Below are positions 9,098 through 16,222 of a stretch of 35,470 nucleotides of DNA, in pieces. Source of the stretch: a virus. The notes under the pieces are model-generated. The model saw only the letters and a program-made list of their open reading frames with translations. It did no database searches and had not been told where the DNA came from. The stretch spans positions 1 to 35,470 of the IMG/VR virus record IMGVR_UViG_3300009080_000035; one strand, written 5' to 3'. Position 1 is the first letter of the stretch; each line of letters starts with the position of its first letter. The translations under genes and the position numbers were made by a program.

Positions 9098-11079
9098 TGG
9101 CTACAAATTATCTAAATAATTTAAACTATCCTATAATAGTAAACAGTTCTGTAATTACAAATGCAGATAATAAAGATCTATTGTTTTTGAATTCAAAAAG
9201 AACTCAAAGTGATTTAGTAAAAATCAGTAATTATATAAACATGGTTTTAGTGCCAGGATTTAAAAGTTTAACAAGTAAGCCAAGATATCCTTATGATGCA
9301 GTAGAATCAGGAATAAACGGACTTACACTTGTAACATATCCAGAAGAAGAAGGTAATGATAAATTCAATACAGAACTTTACTGGAAGAAAGAAAATGATT
9401 TAGAAACTGGAAGGCCTTGTACAGTTAAAGAATCATTTGATTATTTACAAGCTAGTTTGATTGATAGGATAATTGAAATAAGAGAATCAACTGTAGATGT
9501 AAGTAGCCTTTGGGAGCAAATAAGATGCAATGCAGCAAACCTTGAGCGAGTCCAAAAAGACGCTTTAGGTATTAATCATCTATTAGAATGTAGTACAGAC
9601 GCTACGAGGAACTGGAGTCTTTCAAAACATTTATATGAAATTTTGACTCAAGTAGTTCAGGGGCACAACCTTAATTTAATTAATGAACTTGACGATGGAA
9701 GTGAATATCCATCATTGAGTATTTCAAATGAAATAATAGAAACAAGTTTAGCAAACACTTCTGTATCAATACACAACGATGTATTTTTAGTAGACCCAAT
9801 TGAAGGGCAAAGTTTAGTATGGAACGGTAACGCATTTGTTAATAATAATATTGATTATAATAATATTAACAATACTCCAGAGATACCAGAAGCAGTAACT
9901 TCTATAAATCAACTAGAAGGAGAAGTTGATTTTCAAAACAGTGAAGGAAAAATACTTACTGTTGAAAATGGAAAGATCGTTGCTAACGAATATGTAAGTG
10001 GGAGTAACAAGTTTTACACTAGAGAATCGAATAGTGATATTGAAGGTTTAGGAAATTTACTTAATCCACAAAATTATTTCGATCCAGTAAGAGAATTAGC
10101 ATATCGAAAATATAGCGATAGTTGGGAAATTACTGGGAATAAAAGTAAAAGTGATGGTTTGAGTTTAGTAACAACAAATTTGTTATCTACTAATCCTATT
10201 TTATTTGAAAAATATATTCCTTTTACATTACTTGGATACAATGAGCTTGTAAATTTAACTAATGAAAACGCATTAAAAGCATCAACAAGAAGCAATCTTG
10301 AAGACAATAACATTGTTTACAGTACTTCTCTTAAGAATACTTATAAAGATAAATTTGGCAAAAAGAGATGGGGGAAAGTTCTTGGAGTATCTAGAGAAGA
10401 TATTTCTTTTGAAACAGAAATTGCAGAAGATTATTTAATCTGGAATGAAAATAGTTTTGTTGGTGTTAATCCAAGCTTTGAAAATTTAACATGGAAGCAA
10501 CAGCACCCTTACAGTCATGTTAAACGCGGCGGAGAAACATTAATAATGATTTTAGGAGACTATAATGTAGGAGATGAGTTAGTAATAGCGCCTAAAGAAA
10601 TATTGCTTTCTAGAGGTATTTCTAATGCAGTTATAGCTATGCCAAAAAACTATTTCCAAGAAGAAGACTCTGGATCAACAGGTTTGGATTTGATTAGAAA
10701 TGTTTTTATAAACTCTATTTCAAACAGTTTGTTAAGCAATTTTACTTTTGAAGAATGGTCAGAAAGTTTACGAAGCAAAAGTATTGCTACTGTTGGATCA
10801 AAGTTAAAAAGATATTTAAATGCAGGAGTAGAGCCATTTCCTCTTATACAAGAAGATCAAAATAAACTTTGCTCAGACTTATTGGATATAGATCCTAATT
10901 ATTCAACAGGAACTACTTATTACTCATATATAGATGCTTTAAGTATTGGAGTATATGGATTTGATGTTAAAAATTTAACCGCAAGTAATTTAGGATCACA
11001 ATCAGCAGCTGAAAATGCTCGTAATTTTATTAAAAGAAATAGTGAACTTTCTTTAGCTTATGTAGTATTAGATATATAA
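9097..11079 (+). CDS. Tail/fibre-type structural protein
   Basis: This encodes 660 residues. The ATG shares one base with the previous stop (TAATG) and follows an AGGGTGAT binding site. Codon use is less Lys-rich than in the genes before it. The first 240 residues look folded and mixed (for example NLERVQKDALGINHLLEC). The middle carries fibre-like pieces: GQSLVWNGNAFVNNN, and near residue 400 ALKASTRSNLEDNN, a relative of the ARxNLGL motif of phage fibres. The C-terminal third seems globular. No enzyme motif is seen. It is the last large gene of the tail operon and may be a baseplate-to-fibre connector; that role is inference. Confidence 0.65.
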   Translation: MATNYLNNLNYPIIVNSSVITNADNKDLLFLNSKRTQSDLVKISNYINMVLVPGFKSLTSKPRYPYDAVESGINGLTLVTYPEEEGNDKFNTELYWKKENDLETGRPCTVKESFDYLQASLIDRIIEIRESTVDVSSLWEQIRCNAANLERVQKDALGINHLLECSTDATRNWSLSKHLYEILTQVVQGHNLNLINELDDGSEYPSLSISNEIIETSLANTSVSIHNDVFLVDPIEGQSLVWNGNAFVNNNIDYNNINNTPEIPEAVTSINQLEGEVDFQNSEGKILTVENGKIVANEYVSGSNKFYTRESNSDIEGLGNLLNPQNYFDPVRELAYRKYSDSWEITGNKSKSDGLSLVTTNLLSTNPILFEKYIPFTLLGYNELVNLTNENALKASTRSNLEDNNIVYSTSLKNTYKDKFGKKRWGKVLGVSREDISFETEIAEDYLIWNENSFVGVNPSFENLTWKQQHPYSHVKRGGETLIMILGDYNVGDELVIAPKEILLSRGISNAVIAMPKNYFQEEDSGSTGLDLIRNVFINSISNSLLSNFTFEEWSESLRSKSIATVGSKLKRYLNAGVEPFPLIQEDQNKLCSDLLDIDPNYSTGTTYYSYIDALSIGVYGFDVKNLTASNLGSQSAAENARNFIKRNSELSLAYVVLDI

Positions 11080-11095
11080 ATTTATTTCTCTTAAA

Positions 11096-11104
11096 TGATA
11101 AAAT
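11096..11104 (+). promoter_or_regulatory. Possible extended -10 promoter before the XhlA-like gene
   Basis: The 46-base gap between the large structural gene and the next start is the only real gap on the plus strand. It contains TGATAAAAT, which resembles an extended -10 element (TG-n-TATAAT with one mismatch). No convincing -35 is present. A strong AAAAGGAG lies at 11111-11118, so a transcript from here would have a very short leader. In AT-rich DNA such matches are common by chance. Confidence 0.25.
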
Positions 11105-11125
11105 AAAGAAAAAAGGAGATTTCTG

Positions 11126-11461
11126 ATGAGCTTAGAAGAAAAAAGCAAAACGCCAGCACCAGAATTAAATCTTTTATCTTATCGCTTAAGGGAAATAGAG
11201 GGAAATTTGGAAAAAAATATCAATAAAATCTCTGATAAAATTGATACTTTAATCGAGCAATTAAATAAACATAATATAGAGCAAACTCAACTTAAAGTAA
11301 AAGTAGATAAACTTGAAGAAGAGTTTAATAAGCTGCGTAAAGAAGATGCAGAAATTAAAAAAGATGTTAATCAATTAAAAGTTTCTGTAGCAGAAAAGCT
11401 AGGTTGGGGTGCTTTTGGAGGTACAGTTGGAGCTTTTTTAATCAAAATGTTAGGAGGTTAA
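11126..11461 (+). CDS. XhlA-like coiled-coil protein with C-terminal membrane segment
   Basis: This 111-residue protein starts after a strong AAAAGGAGAT binding site. Residues of about 15-90 form a heptad-patterned coiled coil (KISDKIDTLIEQLNKH and on). It ends with a short hydrophobic segment at about 93-108, LGWGAFGGTVGAFLI, and a KMLGG tail. Long coiled coil plus one C-terminal membrane segment starting LGWGAFGG is the layout of the XhlA (hemolysin/holin accessory) family. Proteins of this type lie beside holins in some phages and are thought to help membrane disruption. No holin or endolysin is next to it here, so a lysis role is uncertain; a tail-associated role is possible. Confidence 0.6.
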   Translation: MSLEEKSKTPAPELNLLSYRLREIEGNLEKNINKISDKIDTLIEQLNKHNIEQTQLKVKVDKLEEEFNKLRKEDAEIKKDVNQLKVSVAEKLGWGAFGGTVGAFLIKMLGG

Positions 11462-11462
11462 A

Positions 11463-11690
11463 ATGCCAATAGATGTAACCAATAACTTTGACCAGTTACA
11501 ATTAAGAAGAATTGCAAATCTTGAAGAAAGATTGAGAGATCTTTTTACAGCTCAAAGTAGATTTGTAAGTAACACTCAAGTAACAGAATTGCTTACAGCA
11601 ATAAGCACAGAACTAAGTGCAATGAACACTACTTTGAGCTCATTAGAAAGAAGAATAGCTATATTGGAAGATATTCCAGATATAGATTAA
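11463..11690 (+). CDS. Small coiled-coil protein, function unknown
   Basis: This encodes 75 residues. The ATG follows an AGGAGG that overlaps the end of the XhlA-like gene, so the two are translated together. The sequence is helical with two coiled-coil stretches (RRIANLEERLRDLF and LSSLERRIAILED) joined by a Thr/Ser-rich linker, and an acidic end. It has no membrane segment. It is the last plus-strand gene. Its TAA (11688-11690) overlaps the stop of the small minus-strand gene (11687-11689). Function is unknown; it may oligomerise with the protein before it. Confidence 0.65.
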   Translation: MPIDVTNNFDQLQLRRIANLEERLRDLFTAQSRFVSNTQVTELLTAISTELSAMNTTLSSLERRIAILEDIPDID

Positions 11691-11854
11691 TCTTTAAACA
11701 CCAAAGAAGAGAGTTGTTCTTGATGCTTTTGATAAGCATTAAGTTTAAAATAAAGCTCTTCTATTTTAGCAGCTTTGATTTTTAACTCATCTATCTCTTG
11801 ATCAATCTTTTTTAAAGAATTTGTTTTTTTGCTTTTCTTACAATTACAAGGCAT
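11687..11854 (-). CDS. Small 55-residue Cys-Lys-rich N-terminus, helical protein
   Basis: The minus strand has a 56-codon frame from the ATG at 11852-11854 to TAA at 11687-11689. It encodes MPCNCKKSKKTNSLKK followed by an acidic/basic helical stretch (DQEIDELKIKAAKIEELYF) and a Gln-rich tail. A GAGGG lies 8 bases before the ATG, inside the end of the upstream coiled-coil gene, with a 4-base gap to that gene's stop. The strong binding site and operon spacing make a real gene likely. The CxC near the N-terminus could bind metal or be oxidised. Function is unknown. Confidence 0.6.
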   Translation of the reverse strand: MPCNCKKSKKTNSLKKIDQEIDELKIKAAKIEELYFKLNAYQKHQEQLSSLVFKD

Positions 11855-11858
11855 AGTA

Positions 11859-12134
11859 TTATCCCTCTTCTGGGATCTTCTTTTTGAGTCTTGTAATTTC
11901 AGACTTTAGTTTTTTAAGTTCTGCTTTGTGATCAGATTGAACTTGAGAAAGCTCTTTTTGAGAAAGCTCAAGCAATTCTTTTAAATCAGCAATTTCAGCT
12001 TTTAAAGCCGCACAATCTTGACAATCTTTAGAAGATGTTTTTGTTTGAGAAAGTTGCAACTTTAAAGAAATTATTTCATTTTGCAAAGCGACTAGTTTTT
12101 TAGAAGAAGCCTGTCTCTCTTTAAATAAGCTCAT
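11859..12134 (-). CDS. Coiled-coil protein with a CxxC motif
   Basis: This 91-residue protein follows an AGGA binding site. It is almost entirely heptad-like helix: KKLVALQNEIISLKLQL, then a short turn containing CQDC (residues of about 38-41), then a second helix of about 45 residues ending in a Lys-rich stretch. It could form a coiled-coil hairpin or dimer, with the CxxC at the turn as a redox or metal site. There is no membrane segment. Its plus-strand neighbours are also small coiled-coil proteins, but I see no specific relation. Function is unknown. Confidence 0.65.
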   Translation of the reverse strand: MSLFKERQASSKKLVALQNEIISLKLQLSQTKTSSKDCQDCAALKAEIADLKELLELSQKELSQVQSDHKAELKKLKSEITRLKKKIPEEG

Positions 12135-12136
12135 AA

Positions 12137-12634
12137 TTAAAATCCTGTTGGTTTGTGAGGAGTAAAAGTTACATTAGGCTCCCAGGAATCTGAATCAGGA
12201 CCGAATGTACCTGTTTTATCTAATACCACAGAAATTCCATGTTTTTCTACTTTAACTGAATAGACATTATCCATACTAAGAACATCGGCAATTTGATCAG
12301 CAAGCCATTTCTTTCCTTGGATTTCCCACTCAGGAAGCTTTGTAGCAGTATTGAAATCTACAACAGTAGAAGTTTGATAATCTTTACCAGCATAAGTATC
12401 TACTAAAGAAATTTCAACATCTTTAAAATGACGTACTCTTCTTAGCCAAGTAAAAATTGCTGTAGGTAGTTGTTCCTTGCTAACGAGCTCTGTAAGAGAA
12501 GCGCCACCTGGAATAACCATTTTGACTTGCTTATTAATTCTTGGACCCTGTAATTTCTTGACAAGAGATTCTTGATTAGAAACAGAAGGAGAGTTACCTA
12601 ATTGTTTAATGGCATCTGCTTTATTAAGTGACAT
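12137..12634 (-). CDS. Conserved-looking hypothetical protein
   Basis: This encodes 165 residues. The ATG at 12632-12634 lies 6 bases after AAGGA, within the last 37 bases of the upstream gene. It begins with a helical N-terminus (MSLNKADAIKQLG). A mixed alpha/beta core then includes VKMVIPGGASLTELV, AIFTWLRRVRHFKDVEISLVD and YSVKVEKHGISVVLD, and it ends in a Pro/Thr-rich tail. It looks soluble, with a folded alpha/beta domain. I recognise no catalytic motif or family. It sits at the end of the DNA-metabolism operon. Confidence 0.65.
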   Translation of the reverse strand: MSLNKADAIKQLGNSPSVSNQESLVKKLQGPRINKQVKMVIPGGASLTELVSKEQLPTAIFTWLRRVRHFKDVEISLVDTYAGKDYQTSTVVDFNTATKLPEWEIQGKKWLADQIADVLSMDNVYSVKVEKHGISVVLDKTGTFGPDSDSWEPNVTFTPHKPTGF

Positions 12635-13311
12635 AAAGTATCCTTATTTTGGATTGATTGTTTTGTTCGTTTAAAATTATTATCTAAAGTAGGGGAGTAA
12701 TTACCAAGTAAAGCGTTGATAAAATACGCCCTATATAAGCCTTCGTCTATAGAATTTAAAATATCATAATCTATATAAAGGTCTTCTTCAAAAAGAATTT
12801 CAGAAGAAAGTTCATCTAACAAAGATGAATGATAAATAGGATTTCTTCTAGCTTCAGCGGCATAGGATCTTATTGAAGTAAATATAAACATTTTAATTTC
12901 ATTAGCAATAAAAAACTCAAGTGTTTTTTGATTAGTATATTTTTTAGAAATATACTGGTGATGCTTATTGATATGATTTATAAATGCTTCAAAAATTATA
13001 TCAAGAAAAGTTAAATTATTTTTAATAAGATAAAGATTAAAAAAGTAAAAAAGAGAAGTAAAACCTTTTACAAAAGTAGTGTCTGCTTCTAACAATCTAA
13101 ACAAAGTGTAAATAGTAATATCGGAATAAATATTATGTTTATAAGCTATATTCCATTTATTAAAAGTAGGTAATAAAAAAGAAAAAAGCTTGTTTATACT
13201 TTGTTTAGATTTATTTTTTTTAGCTAAAACATAATGATAAGAAAATGTTTTAAAATCTACCTCAAGAAAAAGAGGTAGAATGTTTTTATCAATCGTTATT
13301 TTCTTGATCAT
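12598..13311 (-). CDS. Hypothetical helical protein; possible sigma-like/HTH protein
   Basis: This encodes 237 residues, highly helical and rich in Phe, Ile, Asn and Lys. The start overlaps the upstream nuclease gene by 23 bases and has no obvious binding site, so it may be read by coupling. The middle contains a helix with KMFIFTSIRSYAAEARRNP, then an acidic stretch (LSSEILFEEDLYIDYD). The C-terminal 45 residues (AYFINALLGNYS ... RTKQSIQNKDTLCHLIKQ) have helix-turn-helix spacing like sigma region 4. This raises the possibility of a phage sigma-like or DNA-binding factor, but it is only a pattern impression; no sigma region 2 is clear. Otherwise unknown. Confidence 0.6.
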   Translation of the reverse strand: MIKKITIDKNILPLFLEVDFKTFSYHYVLAKKNKSKQSINKLFSFLLPTFNKWNIAYKHNIYSDITIYTLFRLLEADTTFVKGFTSLFYFFNLYLIKNNLTFLDIIFEAFINHINKHHQYISKKYTNQKTLEFFIANEIKMFIFTSIRSYAAEARRNPIYHSSLLDELSSEILFEEDLYIDYDILNSIDEGLYRAYFINALLGNYSPTLDNNFKRTKQSIQNKDTLCHLIKQMPLNN

Positions 13312-13654
13312 TTAAAAACAAAACATAAGCATTAAAAAGTTTTACCCAGTCATCAAGAAGCATAGTACAAAGTACTTCTTCTCGATCATCTTTTGTAATT
13401 GCTACTGGGATTTTGCCATTTACATTAGCGTCTGTAATAGCTTGTTTTAAAGCGCGTTTAATATTGCAACGAGCATGACGTTTAGCTTCAATATGCAAGA
13501 TAGGCATATCTACGTCTGAGACTTCAGAGCCGCCACAACGAGTTTGGCCAATTCCACGCTTTGCAGCAATGTCAGTATTTTCAGTAATATATTTAGCTAA
13601 AAAACGTTCAAATGCAGCGCCTTTTATTCTGGCACCTCTTCCTCTTGTAGTCAT
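13289..13654 (-). CDS. Holliday-junction-resolvase-like PD-(D/E)XK nuclease
   Basis: This encodes 121 residues. The start shares one base with the upstream stop and follows AAGGATAAATA. The order of motifs fits the archaeal Hjc / phage resolvase-type PD-(D/E)XK fold: a basic N-terminus (RGRGARIKGAAFERFL, with Glu16 as the conserved helix acid), then SEVSDVDMP (Asp47/Asp49), then HIEAKRH (Glu56-x-Lys58). Length is normal for this class. Such enzymes cut branched DNA during phage recombination, replication or packaging. Its context among replication and recombination genes agrees. Whether it prefers Holliday junctions, rather than being a more general nuclease, cannot be told from sequence alone. 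Confidence 0.75.
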   Translation of the reverse strand: MTTRGRGARIKGAAFERFLAKYITENTDIAAKRGIGQTRCGGSEVSDVDMPILHIEAKRHARCNIKRALKQAITDANVNGKIPVAITKDDREEVLCTMLLDDWVKLFNAYVLFLNDQENND

Positions 13655-14289
13655 TATTTATCCTTTTTAATTTTAAATTTTACTTTTCTTGATTCAACAA
13701 TTTGATCAATCATATTATATTCATAAGCTTTTAAAGCGTCAAAATAATATGAGGTTTTTCCTTCAAAGAATTTATTCCAAATAGACTTTTTAATTTTAGT
13801 TTTAGTTTTAATAATATTGTCTGCAATTTCTTGGCAATAAATATAGTGGTCTTTAAAAGCATTCATACTAGAAATACTATCAATAGTACTATTTGCTACA
13901 ATAGGTTGATGATAAAAGAAAACTGTATTAGAAGTAGCCATTCTAAAATCTCCTGCAGATAATATTAAAAGACCTGCAGAAGAACAAAGTCCCGTAGAGA
14001 TAATAATGACAGGACAAGAGCAAATTCTAATAGCATCATAAATTGCTAAAGCGTCCATAAGACTTCCACCTTCAGTATTTAAAAATACTGTAATTGGTTC
14101 TTCTGGATCAAGTTCTTCAAGATGCAAAAGTTGAGAAATAAAAAGCTCTGCCTTTGTAGTTTCCACTTCTCCAAAAAAAGATAAAGACCTAGTGCTTTCT
14201 CCAAAGTACCTATGCTCGTAAGGAGAAGTAACTGAAATATCTTGGGATTGCATAAGGTCGTTAAGCAAAGCTTCTTTTAATTGTGTCAT
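13654..14289 (-). CDS. ClpP-like serine protease
   Basis: This 211-residue protein has the ClpP/crotonase-fold protease pattern: FLNTEGGSLMDALAIYDAI at about 69-87, the nucleophile region TGLCSSAGLLILSAG with Ser104, and FFYHQP with catalytic His127. The C-terminal AYEYNMIDQIV matches the end of ClpP domains. The usual triad Asp does not line up exactly; Asp184 (FDALKA) is the nearest candidate. Phage proteins of this fold either process capsid proteins or act as ClpP homologues with host unfoldases. No portal or capsid gene is nearby, and its neighbours are nucleases, so a regulatory or host-directed role is as plausible as head maturation. It is one base from the upstream gene and probably co-transcribed. 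Confidence 0.85.
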   Translation of the reverse strand: MTQLKEALLNDLMQSQDISVTSPYEHRYFGESTRSLSFFGEVETTKAELFISQLLHLEELDPEEPITVFLNTEGGSLMDALAIYDAIRICSCPVIIISTGLCSSAGLLILSAGDFRMATSNTVFFYHQPIVANSTIDSISSMNAFKDHYIYCQEIADNIIKTKTKIKKSIWNKFFEGKTSYYFDALKAYEYNMIDQIVESRKVKFKIKKDK

Positions 14290-14290
14290 T

Positions 14291-14737
14291 TTAATAACTT
14301 TCGTTAAATATTTTATTTTTAATATATTCTGGTGTGAGTTTTTTAGCTTCTTTGTAAGAGATTTCTACAAAATTATATCCAGCTTCAATAAGATAAGTTT
14401 TTTTACGATTATCTCTAAATTGAATATTTTTAAAATCTTGTTCTGCTTCATAAAAAGATTTCTTACCAAACATTACTTTTTCATAATGTTGCTTTCCATG
14501 CAACTCTATTACAGTATTTAATTCATCTATAAACCAATCTACAGCATCATAATTATTAGGATAAGTATCAACAAGACCTTTAAGAGGAACTTCTTGATAG
14601 CATTTAAGTTTCTTAAAATAAGAATCAGTAGTAAAAAAACTTCTAAGAGTATTATGAAACTTTGAAGCGTTAGGATAAAGGTGATATTGGTCGAGCCAAC
14701 CAGATCGCTTATTATTTGTCGAAGTCAGTGCCAACAA
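14291..14737 (-). CDS. Vsr-like / PD-(D/E)XK endonuclease
   Basis: This encodes 148 residues from a TTG at 14735-14737, chosen because no Met lies near the N-terminus and an AAGGA sits 5 bases upstream. Motifs fit the Vsr/restriction-endonuclease-like family: VDWFIDELNTVIELHGKQHY with Asp67, Glu78 and the QHY segment, followed by IQFRDNRKKTYLIEAGYNFVEISY. The pattern Asp ... Glu-x-His-G-x-QHY ... R/D-x-x-K is common in small phage nucleases, including free-standing homing endonucleases of the Vsr type. It may repair or recombine DNA, or be selfish. It overlaps the end of the upstream gene by 26 bases. Confidence in the fold is good; its exact role is unknown. Confidence 0.7.
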   Translation of the reverse strand: MLALTSTNNKRSGWLDQYHLYPNASKFHNTLRSFFTTDSYFKKLKCYQEVPLKGLVDTYPNNYDAVDWFIDELNTVIELHGKQHYEKVMFGKKSFYEAEQDFKNIQFRDNRKKTYLIEAGYNFVEISYKEAKKLTPEYIKNKIFNESY

Positions 14738-15020
14738 TCATTTCCTTATCTTTAACAAAACCAATAATGCCTTTTGAAAAGAAAAAATTAAGAAGATCAG
14801 ACCAAAGCTCATCATCATCAATTTCATGAAATTGACCTGTAGCAGATATTTCTTCTAGATATATTTTTTGAGTAGGCTGATGAAGCAAACAAACGAATTC
14901 TCTAAAAGATCTTTTAACTGTACCAAGATGAGTCCATGGACCACCTTTAAAAACATGATTTGGCAAATCAATCCTTGCACTAGAAGCAAGAACAAAATCT
15001 CCATAAGTAGATGTAGTCAT
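14712..15020 (-). CDS. Hypothetical small protein
   Basis: The frame is open from 15047, but the best start is the ATG at 15018-15020. It overlaps the upstream stop as ATGA and has AAGGA 9 bases before it, giving 102 residues (MTTSTYGDFVL...). The protein is mixed alpha/beta, with LGTVKRSFREFVCLLHQP and an acidic DDDELWSDLLNFFFSKG helix. There is no signal peptide or membrane segment. I do not recognise a family. Its end overlaps the TTG start of the Vsr-like gene by 26 bases, so the two are probably co-translated. Confidence 0.6.
   Translation of the reverse strand: MTTSTYGDFVLASSARIDLPNHVFKGGPWTHLGTVKRSFREFVCLLHQPTQKIYLEEISATGQFHEIDDDELWSDLLNFFFSKGIIGFVKDKEMIVGTDFDK
14743..14747 (-). promoter_or_regulatory. 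Ribosome binding site deciding a TTG start
   Basis: The minus strand reads AAGGA here, five bases before the TTG at 14735-14737. No other start in that frame lies near the N-terminus, so this site supports TTG initiation of the Vsr-like endonuclease. Confidence 0.6.
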
Positions 15021-15778
15021 TTTAAACATTCCTTTCTTTTTGGGCATTTAAAATTAACACAAAAAGGATATGTTGGTATTTTTAAATTTAAATAAAATTT
15101 TTGCATATATATGTCTAAAGAAGAAACTTTAGGCAAATCTTTAGGAGTATAAAGAAAGTTGTCAAAAATAAATTCGTTAGCAACAAGTTTGTTTCTTGAA
15201 TTGTTTGAAAAATAAAACAAAACATAATTTATTTTATCTTTGCCTAAAATTAATGAAATTTTATCAAAAACAAATTTATATTTATTTAAATAATAAAGAT
15301 TATTTCTAGTAATTTGATTATCATTTTTTTGAAGAAAATCAAAAACATATATTTGTCGATCTTTTTTCTTCAAAGATACATCATGCAAAACAAATTGATA
15401 GTTAAATATTATGTTGTACTTTTCGTAAGAAAAAGGAAGATTTAAATCAGTATATATAGGTTTAAATTTGTTAGGAGGATATTTGTTTAAAAAACAATAA
15501 ATAAAAGATGCAGCAAAAGAGAAAGTTTCTTTGAACCAAGAATCAGGATAATTATGCATTATCGGAGAAACTGTTTTTAAAAAAGCTGAATACAAAAGAT
15601 AATCTATATCTTCTATAACAGTCATTTCATATATAGAAATATAAAAGTTTTGTAATGTTTTTAAAGTAATTTTTTGAGACTGATCTAATTGGTAATTATT
15701 ATGATTTAAATTTAATAAGTTTCCACAATCAAGAGCAGTTAAAAATTGAGTTTCAGTATAATTTTTTCTAGAAGACAC
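15017..15778 (-). CDS. Degenerate Cas4/RecB-like protein with putative Fe-S cysteines
   Basis: This encodes 253 residues from a GTG at 15776-15778; the first internal Met is at residue 52, so GTG is preferred. It carries the four-Cys layout of AddB/Cas4-type Fe-S nucleases: Cys18 (TALDCGNL) near the N-terminus and Cys240, Cys245 and Cys251 at the end (PFCVNFKCPKRKEC). Between them is a RecB-like core with FVLHDVSLKKKDRQIYVFDFLQ. The position expected for D/E-x-K reads Asp147-Phe-Leu, and the preceding catalytic acid reads as Asn/Gln. The nuclease site therefore looks lost while the cluster site is kept. It may be a structural or partner subunit of the intact Cas4-like protein at 20664-21653. 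This is an inference from motif layout. Confidence 0.55.
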   Translation of the reverse strand: MSSRKNYTETQFLTALDCGNLLNLNHNNYQLDQSQKITLKTLQNFYISIYEMTVIEDIDYLLYSAFLKTVSPIMHNYPDSWFKETFSFAASFIYCFLNKYPPNKFKPIYTDLNLPFSYEKYNIIFNYQFVLHDVSLKKKDRQIYVFDFLQKNDNQITRNNLYYLNKYKFVFDKISLILGKDKINYVLFYFSNNSRNKLVANEFIFDNFLYTPKDLPKVSSLDIYMQKFYLNLKIPTYPFCVNFKCPKRKECLK

Positions 15779-16220
15779 TATTTAAAAAATATCCTAAAGT
15801 AAAAACTAAAGGTAAAGAAATAGCTAAAAATATTTTACCATTAGTAAGTTTATTTTTTAGTTTAATATTCTCTTTATCTTGAAAGTCTAATTTGGTTTCG
15901 TATTCATAAAGAGTATCTTTTAATTGATCTACAAAAGAATTAGAAGAGTCATGACAGGTTTCAAGTTTTAAAGAACAGGTTTCAATTTCTAATTGAATTG
16001 CTTCTTGTATTTTTTGAGCAGAAAAATCTACAGCGTCTTTTATATAAATTATTTCATAAGGTGTTAATAAAAAGCCAGAATAAGGGGCAGCTTCACCTTG
16101 TTCAAGTACATAACAGCAATCTAAATCTATAGAAGAAAAGAATTTTACGTCATCTTCTTCTATAAAAGGTTTTGCATAAACATTAGAAATGAATAATAAA
16201 AAAACGAGTAGATATTTCAT
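15768..16220 (-). CDS. Secreted/membrane protein with signal peptide and C-terminal membrane segment
   Basis: The frame extends to a TTG at 16238, but the ATG at 16218-16220 has AGGAAAG 7 bases before it and opens a classic signal peptide (MKYLLVFLLFISNVYA, cleavage predicted after VYA). This gives 150 residues. The exported part has a Cys pair (DLDCCYVL) and two further Cys (ETCSLKLETCHD), then a coiled-coil stretch (LKDTLYEYETKLDFQDK). It ends in a hydrophobic helix (FLAISLPLVFTLGYFL). The likely place is the inner membrane with a large domain outside. Together with the next gene upstream it resembles a spanin-type or superinfection-exclusion pair, but no lipobox or known spanin motif is seen. 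Confidence 0.65.
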   Translation of the reverse strand: MKYLLVFLLFISNVYAKPFIEEDDVKFFSSIDLDCCYVLEQGEAAPYSGFLLTPYEIIYIKDAVDFSAQKIQEAIQLEIETCSLKLETCHDSSNSFVDQLKDTLYEYETKLDFQDKENIKLKNKLTNGKIFLAISLPLVFTLGYFLNSVF

Positions 16221-16222
16221 AA

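Noticed and set aside
11071-11085. T4-like late promoter (TATAAATA type) before the XhlA-like gene
   Set aside because: TATAAATT is near the consensus, but it overlaps the end of a coding gene, similar strings are frequent in AT-rich DNA, and no matching elements were found before other structural genes.
11723-11739. Inverted repeat ATGCTT-TTGAT-AAGCAT near the convergent junction
   Set aside because: The stem is only 6 base pairs, lies inside the small minus-strand gene and has no clear T-run after it on either strand, so I did not call a terminator.
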